A stretch of 64,000 nt of DNA from Streptomyces pseudovenezuelae (lineage in GTDB: Bacteria; Actinomycetota; Actinomycetes; Streptomycetales; Streptomycetaceae). A program made the translations under genes and the position numbers. The notes beneath the pieces are model-generated. The model ran no database searches and was not told the DNA's origin. It saw nothing but the letters and a program-made list of their open reading frames with translations. This document shows, piece after piece, positions 25,340 to 33,041 of this stretch (the stretch's first letter is position 1; each line of letters opens with the position of its first letter). The stretch spans positions 1-64,000 of the forward strand of contig NZ_JARXVH010000021.1 in NCBI RefSeq assembly GCF_029892565.1, given 5' to 3'.

Positions 25340-25810
25340 ATGGACAGGTCCTGGTGGTTGGCGCTCGCGGCGGTGGTACTGCTGGCGCTGGTCGCCACGC
25401 TCATCGACGGCTGGGGGCGGGGGCGCCGGCCGGCGGGGCGCAGGTCTCGCCCGCCGGCCGGGCCCGGTCGCGGTGACGGTAGCGGCGGGCGCGGTAATCG
25501 GCCTCGGCCCGCTGAGATCTGGTGGGCGAACGTGCCCTACGAGGATCAGCCGGGGGTTGCGAAGGATCGGCCGTGTCTTGTGCTGGCCGTGCGCGGGCGG
25601 AAGGTGACCGTCGCGAAGATCACCAGCAAGTATCACGATGAGCGGGACGGAGTGATTCCCTTGCCGCCGGGGGCCGTTGGCGATTCGCGGGGGCGGGCCA
25701 GTTTTCTGGAGACGGACGAGTTGCGTGACGTTCCCCTCCGGGAGTTCCGTCGGAGGGTGGGGGTGGTGGACCCGGTCCTGTGGGACCAGGTCCGTCATCT
25801 GGCGAACTGA
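25340..25810 (+). CDS. Membrane-anchored PemK/MazF-family protein
   Basis: This 156-residue protein has an N-terminal membrane helix (WWLALAAVVLLALVATLIDGW, residues about 5-25), then a Gly/Arg/Pro-rich linker to about 57. A MazF/PemK domain follows: PAEIWWANVPYED, KDRPCLVLAV, KITSKYHDERDGVIPLP and the FLETDELRDVP segment. MazF-type toxins are free cytoplasmic ribonucleases, so the membrane tether is unusual, and no antitoxin gene is adjacent. TAACGT lies 7 bases before the ATG and no RBS is seen, so the transcript may be leaderless. It may be a regulatory RNase or a housekeeping relative. Confidence 0.8.
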   Translation: MDRSWWLALAAVVLLALVATLIDGWGRGRRPAGRRSRPPAGPGRGDGSGGRGNRPRPAEIWWANVPYEDQPGVAKDRPCLVLAVRGRKVTVAKITSKYHDERDGVIPLPPGAVGDSRGRASFLETDELRDVPLREFRRRVGVVDPVLWDQVRHLAN

Positions 25811-25840
25811 GCCGTCAGCCCGGAAGAAGAACAACCCCTG

Positions 25841-26791
25841 TCACGCCCAGAGCTGACCCTGCAACGTCTCGATGGCCTCTTCCGTCGTCGCTGCCGTGTA
25901 CACACCCGTCGACAGGTACTTCCAGCCGCCGTCCGCCACCACGAACGCGATGTCCGCCGTCTCCCCCGCCGCTACTGCCTTCTTGCCCACGCCGATTGCC
26001 GCGTGGAGGGCCGCGCCGGTGGAGACGCCGGCGAAGATGCCCTCCTGCTGGAGGAGTTCGCGGGTTCGGGTGACCGCGTCCGCCGAGCCGACCGAGAAGC
26101 GGGTCGTGAGGACGGACGCGTCGTAGAGCTCGGGGACGAAGCCCTCGTCGAGGTTGCGGAGGCCGTAGACGAGGTCGTCGTAGCGCGGTTCGGCGGCGAC
26201 GATCTTGACGTCCGGCTTCTGTTCGCGGAGGTAGCGGCCGACTCCCATGAGGGTGCCCGTCGTGCCCAGGCCTGCCACGAAGTGGGTGATGGAGGGGAGG
26301 TCGGCGAGGATCTCCGGGCCCGTCGTCGCGTAGTGGGCGCCGGCGTTGTCCGGGTTGCCGTACTGGTAGAGCATCACCCAGTCCGGGTGCTCGGCGGAGA
26401 GCTCCTTGGCCACGCGTACGGCGGTGTTGGAGCCGCCGGCGGCCGGGCTGGGGATGATCTCGGCGCCCCACATGCCGAGCAGGTCCCGGCGTTCCTGCGA
26501 GGTGTTCTCGGGCATCACGCAGACCATGCGGTAGCCCTTGAGCTTGGCGGCCATCGCGAGGGAGATGCCGGTGTTGCCGCTGGTCGGCTCCAGGATCGTG
26601 CAGCCCGGGGTGAGCCGGCCGTCCTTCTCCGCCTGCTCGACCATGTGCAGGGCGGGGCGGTCCTTGACCGAGCCGGTCGGGTTGCGGTCCTCCAGCTTGG
26701 CCCAGATGCGGACGTCGGCGGACGGCGAGAGCCGCGGCAGGCGCACCAGAGGGGTGTTGCCCACCGCGGCCAGCGGGGAGTCGTAGCGCAT
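25841..26791 (-). CDS. cysM: CysO-dependent cysteine synthase CysM
   Basis: This 316-residue PLP enzyme has Lys43 in NPTGSVKDRP, the substrate loop TSGNTG at 70-75 and the phosphate-binding GLGTTGT at 174-180. It belongs to the O-phosphoserine-using CysM type known from Mycobacterium tuberculosis: ALRNMDEGF there corresponds to GLRNLDEGF here, with Arg212 at the position of Arg220, and the end AEGQLWA-like is kept. It joins phosphoserine with the thiocarboxylate of CysO. It starts 6 bases after cysO, in the operon mec / leader / cysO / cysM. Confidence 0.93.
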   Translation of the reverse strand: MRYDSPLAAVGNTPLVRLPRLSPSADVRIWAKLEDRNPTGSVKDRPALHMVEQAEKDGRLTPGCTILEPTSGNTGISLAMAAKLKGYRMVCVMPENTSQERRDLLGMWGAEIIPSPAAGGSNTAVRVAKELSAEHPDWVMLYQYGNPDNAGAHYATTGPEILADLPSITHFVAGLGTTGTLMGVGRYLREQKPDVKIVAAEPRYDDLVYGLRNLDEGFVPELYDASVLTTRFSVGSADAVTRTRELLQQEGIFAGVSTGAALHAAIGVGKKAVAAGETADIAFVVADGGWKYLSTGVYTAATTEEAIETLQGQLWA

Positions 26792-26797
26792 CGAGGA

Positions 26798-27076
26798 TCA
26801 GGCCATGCCGCCGGCCACGGCCGGCAGGATCGTCACGTTGTCGCCGTCGGCGACCTTGGTGTTGATGCCCTCCAGGAAGCGGACGTCCTCGTCGTTCAGG
26901 TAGACGTTGACGAAGCGGCGCAGCTCGCCGCCGTCCACGATGCGGGCCTGGATGCCCGCGTGCCGGGTCTCGAGGTCGGTGAAGAGCTCGGCGAGGGTGT
27001 CCCCGTCGCCCTGCACGGCCTTCTGGCCGTCGGTGTACGGGCGGAGGATGGTGGGGATGCGGACCTCGATGGCCAT
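26798..27076 (-). CDS. cysO: Sulfur carrier protein CysO (MoaD/ThiS fold)
   Basis: This 92-residue ubiquitin-like sulfur carrier has IPTILRPYTDGQKAV at the start and FVNVYLNDEDVRFL and DGDNVTILPAVAGG at the end. These match mycobacterial CysO closely. The reactive diglycine is Gly89-Gly90 but is followed by Met-Ala, so the C-terminus must be trimmed before thiocarboxylation. The Mec-type protease gene just upstream is the likely trimmer and also releases cysteine from the adduct. AGGAG lies about 9 bases before the ATG. Confidence 0.93.
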   Translation of the reverse strand: MAIEVRIPTILRPYTDGQKAVQGDGDTLAELFTDLETRHAGIQARIVDGGELRRFVNVYLNDEDVRFLEGINTKVADGDNVTILPAVAGGMA

Positions 27077-27164
27077 GGCGAAGGGCTCCTGTCGGAAAGG
27101 GTCTGGTCTCGGAGAGAGCGCGGCACAGCGCCGCGGCGCACGGCCTGCGGCGACAGCGCGGAGG

Positions 27165-27260
27165 TCAACAGATGGCGCTGTTCAGCCTGCACAGGTCGAC
27201 GTGCAGCCGCGCCACGAGCAGCGTGCCCGGCGCCTTGTCGCTCACGTCGAGAAGAACCAT
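27165..27260 (-). CDS. Cysteine-containing leader peptide upstream of cysO
   Basis: This 31-residue peptide, too short for ordinary ORF cut-offs, reads MVLLDVSDKAPG, then TLLVARLHVDLCRLNSAIC and stop. It belongs to the recurrent actinobacterial leader-peptide type ending RLHVDLCR-x-x-SAIC found before sulfur genes. Its last codon is TGT (Cys), with another Cys codon eight before. The ATG has no RBS; TACGAT lies 6 bases upstream, so it is probably leaderless. Ribosome stalling at the Cys codons when cysteine is low could control the downstream cysO-cysM genes, 88 bases away. Mechanism is inferred from mycobacterial Cys-rich uORFs. Confidence 0.8.
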   Translation of the reverse strand: MVLLDVSDKAPGTLLVARLHVDLCRLNSAIC

Positions 27261-27266
27261 GGGGTC

Positions 27267-27272
27267 ATCGTA
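27267..27272 (-). promoter_or_regulatory. -10 element of the leader peptide/cysO promoter
   Basis: TACGAT on the minus strand lies 6 bases from the leader ATG at 27260, which would put the transcription start at or next to the ATG. No clear -35 is seen. Confidence 0.5.
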
Positions 27273-27339
27273 TCGATTCCCGGTCGGGGCCCCGGAGTGT
27301 GATCTCGCATGCTGGATGAATTCTGCCCGAATTGCGAGA

Positions 27340-27762
27340 TCAGTAGGCCTCTACGATCCTGACCTCCTCCTCCGTGACCTCGCCCTCGACGATGCGGTAC
27401 GAGCGGAACTGGAAGTCGCCGAGGCTGTCGGTGTCGGCGGTGGAGACCAGGACGTAGTGGGCGCCGGGCTCGTTCGCGTAGGAGATGTCGGTGCGGGAGG
27501 GGTAGGCCTCGGTCGCGGTGTGGGAGTGGTAGACGACCACCGGCTCCTCGTCGCGGTCGTCCATCTCGCGGTAGAGCTTGAGCAGGTCGCCGGAGTCGAA
27601 CTCGTAGAACGTGGGCGACATGGCCGCGTTCAGCATCGGGATGAAGCGCTCGGGGCGGTCCGAGTCCTCGGGGCCCGCGACGACGCCGCACGCCTCGTCG
27701 GGATGGTCCTTGCGCGCGTGCGCGACGATCTGGTCGACCAGGGCCTGGGTGATGGTCAGCAT
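27340..27762 (-). CDS. mec: Mec-type JAMM metallopeptidase (M67)
   Basis: This 140-residue JAB1/MPN+ metalloprotease has the JAMM motif complete: Glu23 in DEACGVVAG, His79 and His81 in HSH, Ser89 and Asp92 in PSRTD. In M. tuberculosis Mec cleaves cysteine from the CysO-cysteine adduct; related enzymes trim sulfur carriers to the diglycine. The CysO here ends GG-Met-Ala, making both activities likely. It lies upstream of the leader peptide and cysO on the same strand. The ATG at 27762 has only a weak RBS. Confidence 0.92.
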   Translation of the reverse strand: MLTITQALVDQIVAHARKDHPDEACGVVAGPEDSDRPERFIPMLNAAMSPTFYEFDSGDLLKLYREMDDRDEEPVVVYHSHTATEAYPSRTDISYANEPGAHYVLVSTADTDSLGDFQFRSYRIVEGEVTEEEVRIVEAY

Positions 27763-27795
27763 GGTCGTCAGGATAAGTCGTCGTAATAAGGAGAA

Positions 27796-27832
27796 GGGCA
27801 GTCCCGTATCGAGGCGTGGTACGGGACTGCCC
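27796..27832 (-). terminator. Terminator after amino-acid permease gene
   Basis: GGGCAGTCCCGTA pairs perfectly with TACGGGACTGCCC around an 11-base loop. On the minus strand it is followed by TTCTCCTTATTA. It lies 36 bases past the permease stop and just before mec. Confidence 0.85.
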
Positions 27833-27867
27833 ACATGGTGAGCTGTTCGGGGCTCCCCGGGTCGGAC

Positions 27868-29301
27868 TCAGCCGATCTTCTCGAAGTCCTCGGACTCCGG
27901 TTCCCTGCGCGCCGCGATCTCCGGGTTGCGGGACTTCAGGATCGACCAGCCGATGCCGAGCACCGCCGCCCAGCCGGCCATCACGTACAGGCAGACGCGG
28001 GAGTCGGCGTCGTAGGCGATCAGGCAGGTGACGAAGAGGAGGAAGACGATGGCGATCCAGCTGCACTTCGAGCCGCCCGGGGCCGGGAAGGGCGAGGCGG
28101 GCAGGCGGCCCGCGTCGACCGCGCGGCGGTAGAGGACGTGGCTGATCAGGATCATCAGCCAGGTCCAGATGCCGGCGGCGGTGGCCACCGAGGTGACGTA
28201 GCCGAAGGCCTTCTCCGGGACGACGTAGTTCAGGACGACGCCGATGCCCATGCAGAGGACGGAGACGGTGATACCGAAGGCCGGGGCCTTGGTGCCGGAC
28301 AGCCGCTGGAAGACCTTGGGGGCCTCGCCGTTGGCGGCCAGGTTGCGCAGCATGCGGCCGGTCGAGTACATGCCGGAGTTGCAGGAGGACAGGGCCGCGG
28401 TGAGGACGACGAAGTTGACGATTCCGGCGCCGGCCGGGATGCCGATCTTCGCGAAGGCCTCGACGAAGGGCGAGACGCCGGGGGCGAACTCGGTCCACTT
28501 CACCACGCAGAGGATGACGCTGAGGGCGCCGACGTAGAAGAGGGCGATGCGCCAGGGAAGGGTGTTGATCGCCTTGGGGAGGGTCTTCTCCGGGTTCTCC
28601 GACTCGCCGGCGGTGACGCCGACCAGCTCGACCGCGAGGTAGGCGAACATGACGCCCTGCAGGGTCATCAGGGACGAGCCGACGCCCTTGGGGAAGAAGC
28701 CGTCGAACTGCCAGAGGTTGGCGACGGCGGCGGTGTCACCGGCGGAGCTGAAGCCGAAGGTGAGGACGCCGAGGCCGATCACGATCATGCCGATCAGGGC
28801 GGTGACCTTGACCATCGAGAACCAGAACTCCAGCTCTCCGAAGACCTTCACGGAGATCAGGTTGACCCCGAAGAGGACCACCAGGAAGACCAGGGCCGTC
28901 ACCCACTGCGGGACCGACGGGAACCAGTAGTTGACGTAGATCGCGGCGGCGGTCAGCTCGGCCATGCCGGTGACCACCCACATCAGCTAGTACGTCCAGC
29001 CGGTGAAGTAGCCGAAGAACGGGCCGAGGAACTCGCGGGAGTACTCCGCGAAGGAGCCCGAGACCGGGCGGTACAGGAGCAGTTCGCCAAGCGCCCGCAT
29101 GATGAAGAAGATGATCACGCCCGCGAGGGCGTACATGACGATGAGGCTGGGACCGGCCTTGGCGATGTTCGCGCCGGCGCCCAGGAACAGCCCGACTCCG
29201 ATGGCACCGCCGATGGCGATCATCTGGACCTGTCGGCTGCCGAGCCCGCGCTCGTACCCCTCCTCGGGGGCCTTCTCCGTGTCGACCTGAGCGGAGGTCA
29301 T
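27868..29301 (-). pseudogene. APC-family amino-acid permease interrupted by an amber codon
   Basis: The two halves read as one APC/AAT permease of the GABA, proline or asparagine group: RGLGSRQVQMIAIGGAIGVGLFLGAG through YFTGWTY, then LMWVVTGMAELTAAAIYVNYW to FEKIG. Between GWTY and LMWVV, in frame, stands TAG (28989-28987), where relatives have Trp (TGG). Everything else is intact over about 477 codons, with about 12 helices, so the lesion is a single G-to-A change. It is either a recent pseudogene, a sequencing error or a readthrough site. An ATG two codons after the stop could allow re-initiation of a headless protein. Confidence 0.8.
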
Positions 29302-29506
29302 GTGTGGTGTGCCTTTCGCCGAGTCCACCGTGTGCAGTCGTGAAGATCTATCACGGCCGTACCGGTGATCGACGGGTGTGTTTGTGGCGCACACCACAGG
29401 AAGAAGCGGACAAAGCGCGGTCGGCGTCGGCATAACCGGCCGCCGCGGTGACGTGATCGTTATCCGGATTTGAGCGTCTGCTGAGCGAACAGGAAACGCT
29501 CACCGG

Positions 29507-30112
29507 TCACGGCATCAGGGTGGACACGAGCGTCTCCTGGAGCCCGCCGAGCCACAGATACGCCATCACCATCGGCTTGCGCGGGTCCTCGTCCGGCAGC
29601 CGGTAGAGGTCGTCGGTGTCGTCCTCGTCGGTGATCTCCAGGCGTGAACCGATCGCCAGGCGCAGGTCGTTCAGGGCGCCGAGCCACTGCCGGGAGTCCT
29701 CGGCCGACAGCTTGAGGATCGCGCCGCCGTCGCCGGCCGGGGTCAGTCCGTCCAGGGTGCGCACCACCGCGAGGGCGCTCTCGCGCTTGCCGGCCCGCAG
29801 GTCGTTCTCGGTGTAGCGGCGGAACTCGGACGAGTACTCCCGGTTCTCCTCAGCCTGCCCCGGCGAGTCCGGGACCTGCTCGGGGTCGCTGTAGGCGTCC
29901 GGGAACAGGCGGCGCAGCACCGGGTCCTTGGGGGGCTCGCTGGGGCCCTCGGCGAAGAGTTCGGCCAGCGGGTCGTCGGAGGCGTCCTCGCCGGGTCCGG
30001 GGCCGATGAGTTCCAGCAGCTGGACGGCCAGCGACCGGATGATGGAGATCTCGACGTCGTCGAGTGCGACGGCCGCGCCGCCGCCGGGGAGCGGTTCGAA
30101 GTGTCCGGGCAT
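29507..30112 (-). CDS. DUF2017 domain-containing protein
   Basis: This 201-residue soluble, acidic protein of the DUF2017 family shows conserved segments LDDVEISIIRSLAVQLLELIGP, DPVLRRLFPDAY, EFRRYTENDLRAGK and the late MAYLWLGGLQETLV. In actinobacteria it typically follows clpS, as here, 31 bases downstream and co-directional, so a shared transcript is likely. The molecular role is unknown; the neighbourhood suggests a link with ClpS-dependent proteolysis. Confidence 0.87.
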   Translation of the reverse strand: MPGHFEPLPGGGAAVALDDVEISIIRSLAVQLLELIGPGPGEDASDDPLAELFAEGPSEPPKDPVLRRLFPDAYSDPEQVPDSPGQAEENREYSSEFRRYTENDLRAGKRESALAVVRTLDGLTPAGDGGAILKLSAEDSRQWLGALNDLRLAIGSRLEITDEDDTDDLYRLPDEDPRKPMVMAYLWLGGLQETLVSTLMP

Positions 30113-30143
30113 GAAGGGCGTCGCTACTTCCGGTGCTGGGTCG

Positions 30144-30461
30144 CTACTTCCGGTCCTGCTGGAGGGTGGCCCACAGGCCGTAGCCGTGCATGGCCTGCAC
30201 GTCCCGTTCCATCTCCTCGCGGCTGCCGCTGGAGACGACCGCCCGGCCCTTGTGGTGCACGTCGAGCATGAGCTTGGTGGCCTTGTGCTTGCTGTAGCCG
30301 AAGTACGCCTGGAAGACGTACGTCACGTAGCTCATGAGGTTGACCGGGTCGTTGTGGACGATCGTGACCCAGGGGACGTCCGGCTCGGGTACGGCGAAGA
30401 CCTCCTCCGCCGACTCGGTGCGTTCGATCTCCAGGGGTGCGGGTGACGTCACAGGGCCCAT
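30144..30461 (-). CDS. clpS: ATP-dependent Clp protease adaptor ClpS
   Basis: This 105-residue N-recognin has WVTIVHNDPVN at about 31-41 (the conserved N-end degron-binding Asn-Asp), FGYSKHKATKLMLDVHHKGRAVV and the ERDVQAMHGYGLWATL end. It delivers N-degron substrates to ClpA/ClpC-type unfoldases. The start is placed at ATG 30461; an ATG at 30473 in frame is possible. Divergent pncB lies 57 bases away, and DUF2017 follows. Confidence 0.93.
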   Translation of the reverse strand: MGPVTSPAPLEIERTESAEEVFAVPEPDVPWVTIVHNDPVNLMSYVTYVFQAYFGYSKHKATKLMLDVHHKGRAVVSSGSREEMERDVQAMHGYGLWATLQQDRK

Positions 30462-30518
30462 GCTGCCACGCATCCCATAAATCGTCACACCGACGAGAAG
30501 GGAGTACCATCTCTCGTC

Positions 30519-31865
30519 ATGAACACAGCGGACCTTGGGCTGCCGGTGGACGTTCCCTCTACGGCGCTCTTCACGGACCAGTACGAGCTGACGATGCTGC
30601 AGGCCGCCCTGAAAGCGGGGACGGCCGAGCGGCGGAGCGTGTTCGAGGTCTTCACCCGGCGGCTGCCCGACGGGCGGCGCTACGGCGTCCTGGCGGGCAC
30701 CGGGCGGGTCCTGGACGCGGTCGAGAACTTCCGCTTCGACGCGGGTGTCCTGGGCTACCTGCGGGAGCGGGACATCGTCGACGAGGCGACCCTTCAGTGG
30801 CTCGCGGGCTACCGCTTCTCCGGTGACATCTGGGGCTACCCGGAGGGCGAGGTGTACTTCCCGGGCTCCCCGATCATGCGGGTCGAGGGCTCCTTCGCCG
30901 AGTGCGTGCTGCTGGAGACCGTGATCCTGTCCATCCTCAACCACGACTCCGCGATCGCCGCGGCGGCCTCGCGGATGTCCTCGGCGGCGGGCGGGCGCCC
31001 GCTGATCGAGATGGGCGCCCGCCGCACCCACGAGCTGGCGGCCGTCGCCGCCTCCCGCGCCGCCTACGTCGGCGGTTTCGCCTCCACCTCCGACCTCGCG
31101 GCCGGCTTCCGCTACAACATCCCGACCGTGGGCACCTCCGCCCACGCCTTCACGCTCCTGCACGACAACGAGCGGGACGCCTTCCAGGCCCAGGTCGACT
31201 CGCTGGGCCGGGACACCACGCTGCTGGTGGACACCTACGACGTCGCGACGGCCGTCCGTACGGCCGTCGAGGTGGCCGGGCCCGAGCTGGGCGCCGTACG
31301 CATCGACTCCGGCGACCTGCTCCTGGTCGCGCACCGGGTGCGGCAGCAGCTGGACGAGCTGGGCGCGACGAACACGCGGATCATCGTCACCTCGGACCTG
31401 GACGAGTACGCCATCGCCTCGCTGGCGGCGGCTCCGGTGGACGCGTACGGCGTCGGTACGCAGTTGGTGACCGGGTCGGGGCACCCGACCTGCTCGATGG
31501 TCTACAAGCTGGTCGCCCGCGCCGAGTCCGCCGACCTCAAGGCGCCGCTGGTGGCGGTGGCGAAGAAGGCGGCCGGCGGCAAGACCTCCGTCGGCGGGCG
31601 CAAGTGGGCCGCGCGGCGGCTGGACGAGGACGGGGTCGCGGAGGCCGAGGTCGTGGGCACCGGGGCCGTGCCGGCCGAGCTGGTGGACCGGCAGCTGCTC
31701 GTCGAACTGGTCAAGGGCGGTGACGTGGTGGCCCGCGAGCCGCTGGACGTCGTACGCGACCGGCACACGGCCGCGCGGGCGGGGCTGCCGCTGTCGGCGA
31801 CCCAGCTGTCGCGCGGGGAACCGGTCATTCCGACGGAGTACGTACTGGGGCGCTCGGGTAGCTAA
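30519..31865 (+). CDS. pncB: Nicotinate phosphoribosyltransferase
   Basis: This 448-residue NAPRTase joins nicotinate and PRPP into nicotinate mononucleotide in NAD salvage. The start has ALFTDQYELTMLQAALKAG; the conserved IEMGARRTHE, GGFASTSD and GTSAHAFTLLH hold the active-site histidine near residue 209; VDTYD and IDSGDLL form the phosphate site; and TSDLDEYAI is also present. It is followed after 75 bases by the nicotinamidase gene, so the pair completes nicotinamide recycling. TACCAT lies 8 bases before the ATG. Confidence 0.95.
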   Translation: MNTADLGLPVDVPSTALFTDQYELTMLQAALKAGTAERRSVFEVFTRRLPDGRRYGVLAGTGRVLDAVENFRFDAGVLGYLRERDIVDEATLQWLAGYRFSGDIWGYPEGEVYFPGSPIMRVEGSFAECVLLETVILSILNHDSAIAAAASRMSSAAGGRPLIEMGARRTHELAAVAASRAAYVGGFASTSDLAAGFRYNIPTVGTSAHAFTLLHDNERDAFQAQVDSLGRDTTLLVDTYDVATAVRTAVEVAGPELGAVRIDSGDLLLVAHRVRQQLDELGATNTRIIVTSDLDEYAIASLAAAPVDAYGVGTQLVTGSGHPTCSMVYKLVARAESADLKAPLVAVAKKAAGGKTSVGGRKWAARRLDEDGVAEAEVVGTGAVPAELVDRQLLVELVKGGDVVAREPLDVVRDRHTAARAGLPLSATQLSRGEPVIPTEYVLGRSGS

Positions 31866-31940
31866 TGCGGGGCACGCCCTCCCGCTGGGGGCCCGAAGTC
31901 TCTAGGCTCGAACTTCACTCACAGTCGAAGGACACCCACC

Positions 31941-32531
31941 ATGCGCCGCGCCTTGATCGTCGTCGACGTACAGAACGACTTCTGCGAGGGGGGCAGCCTC
32001 GCGGTGGCCGGGGGCGGCGATGTGGCCGCCGCCGTGACCGAGCTGATCGGTCAGGCGGCCGGTTCCGGCTACCAGCATGTGGTGGCCACCCGCGACCACC
32101 ACATCGCACCCGGCGGCCACTTCGCCGACAACCCCGACTACGCCCACTCCTGGCCCGCGCACTGCGTCGCGGGCACGGAGGGTGTGGGCTTCCACCCGAA
32201 CTTCGCGCCGGCCGTCGCCTCCGGCGCGATCGACGCCGTCTTCGACAAGGGCGCCTACGCGGCCGCGTACAGCGGCTTCGAGGGCGCCGACGAGAACGGC
32301 GTGAAACTGGGCGACTGGCTGCGGGCCCGGCAGGTCGGCGAGGTCGACGTGGTGGGCATCGCGACCGACCACTGCGTGCGGGCCACCGCCCTGGACGCGG
32401 TCCGCGAGGGCTTCCGCACCCGGGTCCTGCTGGAGCTGACCGCGGGCGTCGCGGAGGAGACCACCGACCGCGCGCTGGAGGAGATGCGCGAGGCCGGCGT
32501 GGAACTGACGGGCAAGCCCGTCGTCGCGTAG
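31941..32531 (+). CDS. pncA: Nicotinamidase
   Basis: This 196-residue isochorismatase-fold amidase has the catalytic triad Asp9 (VVDVQNDF), Lys103 (FDKGAY) and Cys145 (ATDHCVRAT). The metal site is Asp52, His54 and His74. It converts nicotinamide to nicotinate, the substrate of the adjacent PncB. It also activates pyrazinamide in related actinobacteria. GAAGGACAC lies before the ATG. Confidence 0.95.
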   Translation: MRRALIVVDVQNDFCEGGSLAVAGGGDVAAAVTELIGQAAGSGYQHVVATRDHHIAPGGHFADNPDYAHSWPAHCVAGTEGVGFHPNFAPAVASGAIDAVFDKGAYAAAYSGFEGADENGVKLGDWLRARQVGEVDVVGIATDHCVRATALDAVREGFRTRVLLELTAGVAEETTDRALEEMREAGVELTGKPVVA

Positions 32532-32566
32532 GGCTCCCAGCGGCGTCGGATTGGCAAAGGAGCAGG

Positions 32567-32908
32567 TCAGGCTGGTGCCGCCGGTCTTCTCAGCAGGGCT
32601 CTGATCGGGTGCCACAGCTCCTGGACCAGGTCCGGGGCGACGGGGACACCGTTGTCAGGGGCCGTGCGCCATATGAGGCCGTCGGGGTGGTGCAGGACCG
32701 CGGTGATCTCGTCGGGGGTCGGCGGGGCTCCGTTGCCCCGCAGGTAGACCGCCCGCATCCCCAGGTTGCGCAGCCGGGTCAGGGCACGGGCCCGGTTGTG
32801 GGCGTGCACGAGCACCCGTACCCCCGTGCCGTCGGGGGTGGGGCTGGGCAGGTTCAGCGCCACCACGACGCTGCCGGTGGGCAGCTTGCAGAAACCTCCT
32901 GCGGCCAT
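32567..32908 (-). CDS. Conserved hypothetical protein
   Basis: This 113-residue protein of a type I recall as common in Streptomyces begins MAAGGFCKLPTGSVVVALNLP. It contains RVLVHAHNRARALTRLRNLGMRAVYLRGN and HPDGLIWR. There is no membrane segment and no known motif. It is convergent with pncA and downstream of the M6 protease on the same strand but separated by a terminator. Function is unknown. Confidence 0.65.
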   Translation of the reverse strand: MAAGGFCKLPTGSVVVALNLPSPTPDGTGVRVLVHAHNRARALTRLRNLGMRAVYLRGNGAPPTPDEITAVLHHPDGLIWRTAPDNGVPVAPDLVQELWHPIRALLRRPAAPA

Positions 32909-32980
32909 TCCGTCACACCCCCGTACGAGTCGGTGTCGATGTCTGTGTCAATAAGAAGGGCACAGCACGCACCTAAACAC

Positions 32981-33013
32981 GATCGGCGGCGACCCGCCAG
33001 GGGGTCACCGCCG
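32981..33013 (-). terminator. Terminator after M6 protease gene
   Basis: ATCGGCGG and CCGCCGAT form an 8-bp outer stem; one mismatch separates it from a 5-bp inner GACCC/GGGTC stem with a short loop. On the minus strand CGTGTTTAGG follows. It lies 29 bases past the protease stop. Confidence 0.65.
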
Positions 33014-33041
33014 ATATGTGTCTGACCTGCGTAAACGCTGG

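Noticed and set aside
28987..28989. Suppression of the permease amber codon by the UAG-anticodon tRNA
   Set aside because: A 5'-UAG-3' anticodon pairs with CUA codons; reading amber UAG would need a CUA anticodon.
29471..29502. TGAGCGT/ACGCTCA inverted repeat as a DUF2017 terminator
   Set aside because: Short 7-bp stem, long loop and no T tract on the minus strand, so it was not listed as a feature.
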